This document shows positions 1 through 8,753 of a stretch of DNA of 64,000 nt, piece by piece. The translations under genes were made by a program, and so were the position numbers. Under the pieces are notes generated by a model, which worked only from the letters and a program-made list of their open reading frames with translations, made no database searches and was not told the origin of the DNA. The DNA is from CAVORB01 sp963736235 (lineage in GTDB: Bacteria; Pseudomonadota; Gammaproteobacteria; Chromatiales; Chromatiaceae), in the NCBI GenBank assembly GCA_963736235.1, contig CAVTOR010000019.1, positions 25,734 through 89,733 of the forward strand, given 5' to 3'. Position 1 is the stretch's first letter. Every line of letters starts with the position of its first letter.

Positions 1-605
1 CGCATCAGTGCCGCGCGGTCGCGAAGGTCCCGGGTCTCGATCAAGGCCTGCTTATCGTCGGGTTCAAGCGGCAGGTGTGCGCACAGGAGGTTGATGAGCT
101 CCGCGTCCTTCATGCTGGTCACGTCGTCCCAGGGAATCTCGACCCCGCGCAGGCTGGCGTAGGCGCGCAGAGAGTCGAGAAAGGACTCCAGGTGCGCGAG
201 CCGGGACTCGTCCTCGTGGTAGTCGCCGGCGAACCGCTCCCAGTCCGGGTGGACCCGGCGGTAGCCGTGCCGTGAATCGAGCTCGCGCTTGACGAAAAAT
301 CGGCAGACCCCGGTGAGAACCATGACGATGCGTCCGTCGGATGTCTCGCTGTACGAGGTAATGCGACCGGCGCAACCAACCTTGTGGATTTCGGGCGTGT
401 CGTCGAAGATCGTGCCGCTGACCGGCTGGATCATGCCAATCAGGTGGTCGGCCGCGAGCGCATCCTTGACCATGCTCAGGTACCGCGGCTCGAAGATGTT
501 GAGGGGAAGCTGAACGTCCGGCATCACGACCGCGCCCGCGAGCGGGAAGATCGGCAGGTCCGCCGGGAGGTCGGTGAATTTCGGAAAGAAGGGTGAACGG
601 GTCAT
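1..605 (-). CDS. LON peptidase N-terminal (substrate-binding) domain protein, C-terminus cut by window edge
   Basis: About 200 residues are visible and the frame is open to the window edge, so the 3' end is missing. The start at 605 gives MTRSPFFPKFTDLPADLPIF. It is followed by LPLAGAVVMPDVQLPLNIFE and EPRYLSMVKDAL, the hallmark opening of the LON N-terminal domain. Later segments (HLIGMIQP, DGRIVMVLTGVCRF) also fit. No AAA+ or Ser-Lys protease part is seen, although it could in principle lie beyond position 1. Stand-alone proteins of this type are usually about 200 residues, so little is probably missing. Their biochemical role is unclear. Family call is firm, function is not. Confidence 0.85.
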   Translation of the reverse strand, partial: MTRSPFFPKFTDLPADLPIFPLAGAVVMPDVQLPLNIFEPRYLSMVKDALAADHLIGMIQPVSGTIFDDTPEIHKVGCAGRITSYSETSDGRIVMVLTGVCRFFVKRELDSRHGYRRVHPDWERFAGDYHEDESRLAHLESFLDSLRAYASLRGVEIPWDDVTSMKDAELINLLCAHLPLEPDDKQALIETRDLRDRAALM

Positions 606-810
606 CGGTCTGCTCCGGGCTTCAGGCGGGCCGGGGTTTGGAGCTCCGCGCTGGTGGATCGCTTGTCACCGCAAAGATGGGGCCCCGCGGCCGCGTTACC
701 AGCGCGGCTCCGGAATCCGTGGTTCCTGTCCGGTTGGTTTCGCTTTGTTTCGTGGCCTCGGCCGCGGCGAGGATGGGTGATATGCGCGGCCGCACTCGGA
801 GACTTCTGCC

Positions 811-1357
811 TTGAGAATCGAGTCCAGCGGCTCTCGCACAACCGCCGCGAAGGGACCGTGCGAGCGGGGCGCCGATCGGGCGCCGTCGGCGCGGCGCGCG
901 CGGATCCCCGTCCGGGTGGTCAGCGGCGGCCAGAGCGGCGTGGACCGCGCCGCGCTCGATGCGGCCATCGAGGCGGGGTTGGAGATCGGCGGCTGGTGCC
1001 CCAGGGGGCGGCGGGCGGAGGACGGACCCATCTCCCGGCGTTATCCGCTGCGCGAGACGCCGACGCGCGCCTACAGTCAGCGCACCGGATGGAACGTGCG
1101 CGACTCGGATGCCACGCTGATCCTTTACCGCGGAGCCATGCACGGGGGAACCCGTCTCACCGCGGGGCTCGCCGTGCGCGTATGGGCGGCCGCGCCTGAT
1201 CCTCGACCTCGATACCCGTCCCGATCCCGCGATCGCCCGGGACTGGATCGCCGCGCAAGGGGCTCGCGTACTCAATGTCGCCGGTCCGCGGCAGGCGGAC
1301 GCGCCCGGCATCTACGCGCAGGCGCGGGCGTTCTTGTTGACCATGCTGCGGTCGTAG
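811..1357 (+). CDS. Putative molybdenum-cofactor carrier / SLOG-fold protein (frameshifted)
   Basis: The N-terminal half contains VRVVSGGQSGVDRAALDAA and GLEIGGWCPRGRRAEDG, the nucleotide- or ligand-binding start of the MoCo-carrier (YpsA/SLOG-like) family. It continues with SDATLILYRG and GGTRLTAGLA. One extra base near 1180 moves the reading frame. The continuation YGRPRLILDLDTRPDPAIAR, then WIAAQGARVLNVAGPRQ and a stop at 1355-1357, completes a protein of about 180 residues. The start is uncertain: TTG at 811 is the earliest in frame, and family members usually begin just before the VVSGGQ motif. The gene converges on mrpG with only 23 bp between stops. Molybdenum-cofactor binding is known for a plant relative; here it is inference. 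Confidence 0.75.
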
Positions 1358-1380
1358 GATTGCGCGATCGCCCCCCGGTT

Positions 1381-1722
1381 TCAGGGGCCATCCGTGCGCG
1401 AATCCCGCTCCGGCAGCGGGGCCTGGCTGTGGCAGTGCCGGTGCAGCGCGGCGCGAGCGAGCAGATGGGCGCTCACCGGCGCGGTCAGGAACAGGAAAAT
1501 GCTGACCAGCAACTCGTGCAGGCTAAGCCCGTGGCGGACCGAGAAGAACAGGATGGATCCCAGCAGGATGCCGCCGACCCCCAGGGTGGTCGCCTTGGTC
1601 GGCGCGTGCAGGCGCGTGAAAATGTCTGGCAATCGCGCGAGCCCGATGGAGCCGATGAGCGCGAAGCTGGCGCCGATCAGGAGCACGGCGCTGGTCATGA
1701 GGTCGAGCAGGCCCGCGATCAT
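1381..1722 (-). CDS. mrpG: Mrp Na+/H+ antiporter subunit G
   Basis: 113 residues starting MIAGLLDLMTSAVLLIGASF, with three predicted membrane helices. The segment GSIGLARLPDIFTRLHAPTK followed by ATTLGVGGILLGS is diagnostic of MnhG/MrpG/PhaG. It is a small membrane subunit of the hetero-oligomeric antiporter in the inner membrane. Its start codon overlaps the mrpF stop (ATGA at 1719-1722). It is the last gene of the operon and its frame is intact. The tail after the third helix is polar and rich in His, Pro and Arg (HRHCHSQAPLPERDSR). Confidence 0.93.
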   Translation of the reverse strand: MIAGLLDLMTSAVLLIGASFALIGSIGLARLPDIFTRLHAPTKATTLGVGGILLGSILFFSVRHGLSLHELLVSIFLFLTAPVSAHLLARAALHRHCHSQAPLPERDSRTDGP

Positions 1723-1989
1723 TCGATGATGTCTCCGCGCAGCAGGAACTTCGCCAGCGCCATGGTGCTGACGAAACCCAGCAGGGCGATGAGCAGGGCG
1801 GCCTCGAAGAAATCGGGGCGCCCGATATGGACGCCGTACAGGACGATGACCGCGGCGGCGTTGATGTAGAGGGTGTCCAGGGCGAGGATGCGGTCGGTCG
1901 CGTCCGGGCCGCGAAACAGCCGCCAAGCATTGAGCGCGAGCGCGACGCCAAGCATCGCCGAGGGCGATGATCACCGCGGCGTTCAGCAT
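1719..1989 (-). CDS. mrpF: Mrp Na+/H+ antiporter subunit F (frameshifted)
   Basis: Begins MLNAAVIIALGD at 1989, overlapping the end of mrpE. A single-base error near 1955-1967 shifts the frame to MLGVALALNAWRLFRGPDAT and DRILALDTLYINAAAVIVLY, ending KFLLRGDIIE at 1719. The GPDATDRILALDT motif is characteristic of MrpF/MnhF/PhaF. About 90 residues and three helices match the family. It is part of the Mrp complex between E and G. Confidence 0.88.
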
Positions 1990-2482
1990 GCGAATATCTC
2001 CTTGATGGGCGCCTCGTAGCGCGACTTGATCTGACGCGCGAGCTCGTCCGGGTCTTCCTCGCTGAGGGCGTGAACCAGCAGGTGGCGGGCGCCGGCGTCC
2101 AGGTCCGCCGATACCGTGCCGGGGGTCAGCGAGACGACGCTCGCCAGCACGGTCACCGCGACCTCGCCACGCACGTCCAGCGGGCACCTGGACGAACTTG
2201 GGCCGGATGGCCTGCCGCGGGCCGAGCACGAGCCCCGCTACCCGGAAGTTGGCGACGATGATGTCCCACAGCACCCGCCCGGCGAACCGCAGCGCGAGGT
2301 CCGGGCGGCGCACGCAGGGCGGGCTCCGGCCAGAAGCGGCGCGTGAAGAGGGGAATCAGCACCGCGAGCAGGGTCCCAAGCACCAGGTGTCCCGCGGACG
2401 CGCTGTTGTTGAGCAGCAGCCACAGCAGCAACAGCACCAGACTAGCAGGGGGTGAGGCAAGGAGGGCGCGTCGCTTTGCCAT
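1983..2482 (-). CDS. mrpE: Mrp Na+/H+ antiporter subunit E (frameshifted)
   Basis: Starts MAKRRALLASPPASLVLLLL at 2482, where TGATG shares one base with the mrpD stop. The hydrophobic N-terminus is followed by FTRRFWPEP, then after an error near 2310 by DLALRFAGRVLWDIIVANFR and VAGLVLGPR. After a second error near 2180 comes GEVAVTVLASVVSLTPGTVS, ending IKSRYEAPIKEIFAC. The motifs ..DIIVANFRVA and LASVVSLTPGT(V) identify MrpE/MnhE. About 166 residues, normal length. Membrane subunit of the antiporter. Confidence 0.87.
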
Positions 2483-4025
2483 CAGGGCTTGCCTCGTTCG
2501 CTCGCCGGCGGGCTGACGCCGCGGTTGGCGGTAACGGCGCGTCATGTAGCCGTCGCGGTCGGCGAGCTGTGCCGCGGTTGCCTGGGTGAAGGCCGTCGTC
2601 GGGCCCGCAGCGATCATCAGCGCCACGGTGCCGAGCAGCAGGAGCAGCGGTCGACCGCGCTCGCCGTCGGGCTTGCCGCCTCCCCCGCCGCCGGGGCGTC
2701 GCCGGTGCGCCAGAAGAGGGCGCTGCCCGGCCCGGCTGAGGGCGACGATGACCAGCAGCCCGCTCACCAGCACTCACCCCGAGGACCCAGGCCGCCGCCG
2801 GATGGGCGAGGGCGCTCTGCAGGATGTAGACCTTGGCCGCGAAGCCCGCCAGCGGCGGCAGCCCGGCAACGCCCACGGCGCCGAGCGAAGAACAGGGCCC
2901 CGAGCAGCGCGGGCCGCGACGAGGTTGCGGGCCTCGTCCAGACGGCCCCCGGCATCCCCGCGCTCGCGGGCGATGAGGCCGGCGAGCAGGAACAGGCCGC
3001 CGCCCACCAGGGTGCTGTTGAGGGCGTAGTAGAGCGCCGCGGAGACGGCCGCCTCGGAGCCGAGCCCAAGGGCGGCGACCAGGGTACCGGCCGACAGCAC
3101 CACCAGGTGCGCCAGCAGGCGCTGCAGCTCCCGGCTCGCGAGCACGCCAAGGGTCGCGACCGCGACGGTCGCCAGGCCGACCGGCAGCAGCCAGGGCAAG
3201 ACCAGAGACGCGGCCGGACCCGCGTCGGGGCCGAAGACCAGCCCGTGCACCCGCAGGATGGCGTAAACGCCGACCTTGGTCATGATGGCGAACAGGGCCG
3301 CGACCGGGGCGCTGGCGGAGCCGTAGGCCGGTGGAAGCCAGAAACCGACGGGAACCAGCGCGGCCTTGAGCGCGAACACCGACCAGCAGCAGGAGTCCGC
3401 CCGCGCGCAGGAGCCCGGCCTGCTCCGGTCCCGCCTCGGACACCCGAAGCGCCAGGTCCGCCAGGTTCAGGGTGCCGGTGGCGGCGTAGATGGCGCCGAT
3501 ACCGAGGAGGAAGATCGAGGAGCCCACCAGGTTCAGCACCACCAGGTGCAGGGCCGCGCGCGTGCGCAGCGCGGCCGCCGCCATGCAGCTGCAGGGCGTA
3601 CGAGGCGATGAGCAGGATCTCGAAAAAGACGAAGAGGTTGAACAGGTCGCCGGTGAGGAAGGCGCCGTTGATCCCCAGGAGCTGCATCTGGAAGAGCGCG
3701 TGAAAGTAGCCGCCCCCGCGGTCGTCGCCGGTGGCGGCGTAGAGCAGGCTGCCCAGGGCCAGCATGGCGGCGAGGGTCAGCATCAGGGCGCTCAGCCGGT
3801 CCACCACCAGGGCGATGCCGTAGGGTGCGGGCCAATCGCCAAGGTAGTAGATCAGCACCTCGCCGCCCGCGGTGCGCGCGAGCAGCAGCAGAGAGACGGC
3901 CAGCAGCGCCGCTGTTGCGGAAAAGGAACAAGCGCGCTCGGCACGGGTTCCCCTCCCGCCGGTCAGGAACAGGACGCCCCCGCGACCAGGGGGATCAGTA
4001 CCGGCAGGATGGCCAGATGGCTCAC
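2482..4025 (-). CDS. mrpD: Mrp Na+/H+ antiporter subunit D (many frameshifts)
   Basis: NADH dehydrogenase subunit 5/N-like proton-translocating membrane protein of about 514 residues. A GTG start at 4025 overlaps the mrpC stop (MSHLAILPVLIPLVAG). At least six single-base errors break it (near 3960, 3590, 3375, 2900, 2770 and 2545). Family segments appear in order across the frames: YGIALVVDRLSALMLTLAAM, NGAFLTGDLFNLFVFFEILL, SSIFLLGIGAIYAATGTLNL, KAALVPVGFWLPPAYGSASA, LFAIMTKVGVYAILR and LPPLAGFAAKVYILQSAL. The restored C-terminus ends DRDGYMT..NRGVSPPASERGKP at the TGA shared with the mrpE start. The density of breaks makes exact residues unreliable. Confidence 0.85.
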
Positions 4026-4352
4026 TCGGCGTCTCCCGCGTCGACCCGGTCGTCGCCGAGATCTCGCAGGGCCCGCAGGGCGAGCACGATGAGGAAGGCG
4101 ATCATGCCGAAGCCGATGACGATGGCTGTCAGCACCAGGGCCTGGGGCAGCGGGTCGGGCAGGTGCGCCAGGCCGTGCTCCACCAGGGGCGCGCTGTCCG
4201 GGGTCAGACCCCCGCTCGCGAACAGGAAGACGTTGACCGCGTAGCCGAGCAGGGCAGATCCCAAGCACCACCGGGAAGGTGCGGGAACGCAGCAGGAGAT
4301 AAACGGCGCTCGCCGTCATGACGCCGACCAGCACGGAGACCAGGGCCTCCAT
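4022..4352 (-). CDS. mrpC: Mrp Na+/H+ antiporter subunit C (frameshifted)
   Basis: NuoK-like small membrane subunit. It begins MEALVSVLVGVMTASAVYLL at 4352 with ATGA overlap with the mrpAB stop and continues LRSRTFPVVLG. One error near 4258 shifts to GSALLGYAVNVFLFASGGL, then LPDPLPQALVLTAIVIGFGM, ending DLGDDRVDAGDAE. The DPLPQALVLTAIVIGF motif is the strongest MnhC/MrpC signature. About 110 residues and three helices, as expected. Confidence 0.9.
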
Positions 4353-7136
4353 CAGGCGCTTTCCTCCCGCGGGCTGAGACGGCCGAGGCCGGTGAGTATG
4401 AGCAGGACGGTACCGACGACGCCGAGGTAGACCCCGAGGTCGAACAGCATGGCGCTGGCGAGCTCGAATTTGCCCACCAGCGGGAGGGTCACGTAGGTGT
4501 AGGTCGTGGTGAGGAAGGGGTAGCCGACCAGCCAGCTCCCGAGCCCCGTCAGCACCGCGATCAGGATCCCGCCGCCGATCAAGGGCAGGGCCTCGCCGCG
4601 GAATTGGGCCTGGGTCCGGCTCGTACCCTGGGCGATGTACTGCAGGATCAAGGCGACGCCGGTGACGAGGGCGGCGATGAATCCGCCGCCGGGCTCGTTG
4701 TGTCCGCGCAGGAACAGGAAGGCGGAGACCAGCAACGCGATCGGCAGCAGGGGCTTGGAGACCGCCTCCAGCACGATCGGGTAGCGCTCGCGGGACCAGG
4801 GGCCTCCGAGCAGGTCGGCTGGCGGGCCCCTCGAGCAGCAGCCCCCGCAGCATGACCAGGATGCCGACGGCGGCGATGCCGAGCACCGTGATCTCGCCCA
4901 GGGTGTCGAAGCCACGGAAGTCGACGAGCAGGACGTTGACCACGTTGGTGCCGCCGCCCCCGGGCTTGCTCTCCGCCAGGTGGAAGGCGGAGATGCTGTC
5001 CGTGGAGCGGGTGAGCATGGCGTAGGTCAGGGCCGCCGCTCCACTCCCGGCGAGGACGGCGAGCAGGGTGTCCCGGGCGCGCCGGGTGACGCTGGACTCG
5101 GATGGCGTCGCCGCCGGCAGGAAATACATCGCGAGCAGCACCAGGATGACGGTGACGATCTCCACCAGCAGCTGGGTGAGGGCGAGATCCGGCGCCGAGA
5201 AGCGCGCGAACAGCAGGGACGTCATGAGCCCGACGAGGCCCAGCATCAGTACGGCGATGAAGCGGTCCCGGTGCTGGACCGCGGTGGCGATGGCGCCCGC
5301 GGCCAGAAGCAGACCGCCGAGCAGGGTGGCGAGATCAAGCGGCGCGAGCGGGCCGGATCCCGGGACGCGCACCCCCCAATATCCCGCCGTGCCGAGCGCG
5401 AGGGCGCTGGCCAGCAGGGCGAACATGTAGCGGACCAGGCTGCGGTTGTCCAACAGCCGATTCAGCCGGCCCCCGAGGGCGAAGACCAGCTCGATCGCTG
5501 ATTCGGTGATGCGCTTGCCGCTGAGCTGGATGGGCATGCGCTCGGCCGCGGCGAACAACCAGTGACGCGTGGTGTAGACCAGAATGCCGCCGATCGAGGC
5601 GGCGACGCTCATGCCGAGCGCCGGCGTGAAGCCGTGCCACAGCGCGAGGCTGAACTCCGGCAGGGGCGCTTGGAGCACCGCTTCGGCGGCCGCTTCCAGC
5701 GGCGCGCGTACGGTGTAGCCGGGGAAGGTGCCGACGGCCACGCACAGCACCACCAGGATCTCCACCGGGACCTTCATCCAGCGCGGCGGCTCATGGGGTG
5801 TCTTCGTCAGGCCCTTGGGCTCGCCGTTGAAGAAGACGTCGTGGATGAAGCGCAGCGAGTAGGCGACCGCGAACACCCCGGCGAGGGTCGCCGTCCAGGG
5901 CAGCACCCAATGCCAGGAGGCCTCCCCGAGCCACTGCAGGTGCAGGGTTTCTCCGAAGAACATCTCCTTGGAGAGGAAGCCGTTGAGCAGGGGTACCCCG
6001 GCCATCGCCGCGGCCGCGACCATCGCCAGCAGCGCGGTGTGGGGCATGAACTTGTACAGGCCGTTGATCTTGCGCATGTCGCGGCTGCCACACTCGTGGT
6101 CGATGATGCCCGCCGCCATGAACAGCGATGCCTTGAACACCGCGTGATTGATGATGTGGAAGACGGCGGCGATCTCGCCCAGAGGGGTACCGAGGCCGAA
6201 CAGCAAGGTGATGAGGCCGAGATGGCTGATGGTGGAGTAGGCGAGCAGCCCCTTGAGGTCGTTCTGGAACAGGGCGAGGTAGGCGCCGAGCAGGAGCGTC
6301 GCGAGACCCATCCCGCTGACCGCGTAGAACCAGATCTCGGTGTTCGCGAGTACCGGAAAGAATCTTCCAAGCAGGAATACTCCCGCCTTGACCATGGTCG
6401 CCGAGTGAAGATACGCGCTCACCGGCGTCGGGGCCGCCATGGCGTGGGGAAGCCAGAAGTGGAAAGGGAACTGGGCGGACTTGGTTGCGACCCCGAGCAG
6501 GAACAGGGTCATGATCGTCGGATAGAGGGGCGACTCCCGGATTGCGTCTCCCCGCGTGAGCACCGTGCTGAGGTCGTAGCTTCCGGCGATCGTTGCGATC
6601 AGCAGCACCGCCGCGAGCAGGGCGAGCCCGCCGCCGCCGGTCACGAACAGGGCCAGCCTCGCGCCCTGGCGCGCTTCCGCGTCCTTGCGGCGAAAGCCGA
6701 TCAGCAGGAAGGAGGACAGGCTGGTCAGCTCCCAGAACAGGAGCATTTGCAGCAGGTTCTCGGAGAGCACGAGCCCGAGCATGGCGCCCATGAAGAGCAG
6801 CAGGTAGGCGTAGAAGCGAGGACCGCCCTCTGCCGCCGAGAGGTAGTAGCGGGCATAGAGCACCACCAGCATCCCGATGATCAGGATGAGTTGCGCGAAG
6901 AGCAGGCTGAGCCCGTCGAGGCGGAATGCGATGCTCATGCCGAGCACCGGGACCCACTCGTGGCGGTCGATCAGGACCACTCCCTCGTATACCGCGGGCA
7001 TCTGCGGGAGCAGCAACAGGAGCCCCAGCGCGGCGCTGACGCTGGCCGTCAGGGCCGGCCGTACGCCGAGGCGCCGCGACAGCAGGGGCACCAGTAGAGC
7101 GCCGAGAAAGGGCAGGCAGACGATCAGAGGCAGCAT
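4352..7136 (-). CDS. mrpA: Mrp Na+/H+ antiporter subunits A and B fused (one frameshift)
   Basis: A protein of about 928 residues. It begins MLPLIVCLPFLGALLVPLLS and carries the NuoL-like core: LLFWELTSLSSFLLIGFRRK with the conserved membrane Glu, TKSAQFPFHFWLPHAMAAPT with the conserved Lys and His-rich loop, and INHAVFKASLFMAAGIIDHE. The MrpA-specific C-terminal domain follows (FRGFDTLGEITVLGIAAVGI). After an error near 4820 the reading continues directly into an MrpB domain (FLFLRGHNEPGGGFIAALVT, then YVTLPLVGKFELASAMLFDL) and stops at 4352. There is no separate mrpB start, so this is the fused MrpAB/PhaAB arrangement. It is the first gene of the operon; a longer start at 7202 is possible but adds a polar, unconserved leader. 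Confidence 0.93.
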
Positions 7137-7514
7137 GGGTTTCCCGGTAGGCGAAGGCGCTCCACTTCTCCCGCGCGCGGGCGAGCACCGCGGGACGCAC
7201 ATGGTATCGGAGACGGCGCCTATCTGTCAGCGCCGTTTGGCTATCATGGCGGTCGGCGCCGCGGAGAGGCGGATTCTATCGCCCCGGTCGCTCGCCGGGG
7301 ATCGATGCCTCTCGGAACAGACGTCCGGTCCTGCGGAGATTTGCGTCGGGTTGCGGCGGATAACCCAGCGGCACGGTGGCACCTCGGGTTGGGGTCCGGC
7401 GTGAAAGGCCAAGGCGGGCCGACGCCATCGTCTGATCGATAGATCTGTGTCGCGGCCGCTTGTGAAGCAGGGCTATAGCCCCGACTTCTCACTGGTTAAT
7501 TATGCCAAGGCCTC
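7137..7514. other. Divergent intergenic region between the mrp operon and the RND efflux genes
   Basis: 378 bp without a convincing gene. It must hold the promoters for both mrpAB (leftward) and the RND operon (rightward), but I could not pick a strong -35/-10 pair for either. The only clear structure is a short perfect palindrome at 7470-7481, listed separately. Confidence 0.6.
7470..7481. promoter_or_regulatory. 12-bp perfect palindrome, possible operator
   Basis: GGGCTATAGCCC is a perfect inverted repeat 33 bp before the start of the RND adaptor gene, in the divergent region with mrp. The position suits a repressor or activator site, but no regulator gene lies next to it. A 12-bp palindrome can also arise by chance in this GC-rich DNA. 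Confidence 0.3.
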
Positions 7515-8753
7515 TTGTCCGTGCCCAAACTCCTCAAGCTGTCCGTTCCCCTGCTCATCCTCATCGCCGGCTTCGCCGTTTTCAAGGCGCTCCAGGCGAC
7601 GCGGCCCGAGTCGCCGCCGGCGGAGATTCAGGAGCGCGTGTGGCGGGTGGAGGTCGAGGAAGCTCGCCCTGGCCCGCTCGCCCCCGAGCTCGTCTTGTAC
7701 GGGCGGGTGCAGACGCCGGCGCTGTTGCGCGTGGCCGCCTCCGCCGCGGCGCGGGTGGCGGAGGTCCCGGTACGGGAGGGGGAGCGCGTCGCCGCCGGGT
7801 CGCTGCTGGTCCGTCTCGATGAGCGCGACCTGCTTCCCCGTCTGCGTCAGGCGGAGGCGCAGGTGGCGGAGCTTGAGGCCCAGGTCCTGAGCGAGAAGAA
7901 CCGCCACGAGACCGACCGCAGCGCCTTGGCGCAGGAGCAGAAGCTGGTGGCGATCGCGAGCGACGGGGTCGAGCGGGCGCAGAGGCTGAAGAAGCAGAGG
8001 GTCGGCTCGGACTCCGAGCTCGACGCGGCCGAGGAGGCGCTGGCGAGGCAGGCGCTCGCGGTCAGCAACCGGCAAATGAGCATCAGCGACCATCCGGCGC
8101 GCCTGACGGCGCTCGACGCGCGGCTGGAGAGCGCCCGGGCGAAGCTCGACGAGGTCCGGCTCCAGGTCGATCGCTCCACCGTCGCGGCGCCCTACGACGG
8201 GGTGGTGACGGATGTGGCGGTGACCGCCGGCGACCAGGTCAAGCAGGACGAGGTGCTGATGCGGTTCTACGGCCTGGATGATCTCGAGGTGAGGGCGCGG
8301 ATTCCCGCTCCCTATCAGGCGGAGATTCGCGAGGTGCTGGCAGCCGGCCCAGGGCTGGCGGCTGTCGCGGACGTTGGCGGCGGTCGGGTCGATCTCAGTC
8401 TGGAGCGACTCTCGGGCCAGGCGGATCCGAGCGGAGTGGACGGCTTGTTCAGCGTGGTTGGCGATCCCAGTCCGCTGCGCCTGGGGCAAATGATCACGGC
8501 GCGCCTGCAGCGCCTCCCGCAGCCCGACGCGGTTGCCGTTCCCTTTCAGGCGGTCTACGGGGGCGACCGAATCTACAAGCTGGTCGGCGGACGAATGGTG
8601 GGCGTTCAGGTCGAGACCCTGGGCGGTCTGGCCGATGGAGATGGGGGCGAACGCCTGCTGGTGCGTTCGCCCGAGCTGAGCACGGGTGATCAGGTGGTGG
8701 TGACCCACATGCCCAATGCGCTGGACGGGCTGCGGGCGGAGCCGGCGCCATGA
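7515..8753 (+). CDS. RND efflux periplasmic adaptor (membrane fusion protein)
   Basis: 412 residues from a TTG start (GTG at 7521 is an alternative). An N-terminal membrane anchor (LKLSVPLLILIAGFAVFKAL) is followed by a lipoyl half (RVAASAAARVAEVPVREGER). A long helical hairpin at about residues 115-220 leads to the second lipoyl half (STVAAPYDGVVTDVAVTAGD) and a beta-barrel. This is the HlyD/AcrA-type layout. The adaptor bridges the inner-membrane pump and an outer-membrane channel. Its ATGA stop overlaps the pump gene, showing co-translation. No outer-membrane factor gene is adjacent, so a channel encoded elsewhere is probably used. Substrate unknown. Confidence 0.92.
   Translation: MSVPKLLKLSVPLLILIAGFAVFKALQATRPESPPAEIQERVWRVEVEEARPGPLAPELVLYGRVQTPALLRVAASAAARVAEVPVREGERVAAGSLLVRLDERDLLPRLRQAEAQVAELEAQVLSEKNRHETDRSALAQEQKLVAIASDGVERAQRLKKQRVGSDSELDAAEEALARQALAVSNRQMSISDHPARLTALDARLESARAKLDEVRLQVDRSTVAAPYDGVVTDVAVTAGDQVKQDEVLMRFYGLDDLEVRARIPAPYQAEIREVLAAGPGLAAVADVGGGRVDLSLERLSGQADPSGVDGLFSVVGDPSPLRLGQMITARLQRLPQPDAVAVPFQAVYGGDRIYKLVGGRMVGVQVETLGGLADGDGGERLLVRSPELSTGDQVVVTHMPNALDGLRAEPAP

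Noticed and set aside
7500..8708. A 402-codon minus-strand open frame over the RND adaptor gene
   Set aside because: The plus-strand reading shows the full adaptor architecture; the minus frame has no motif.
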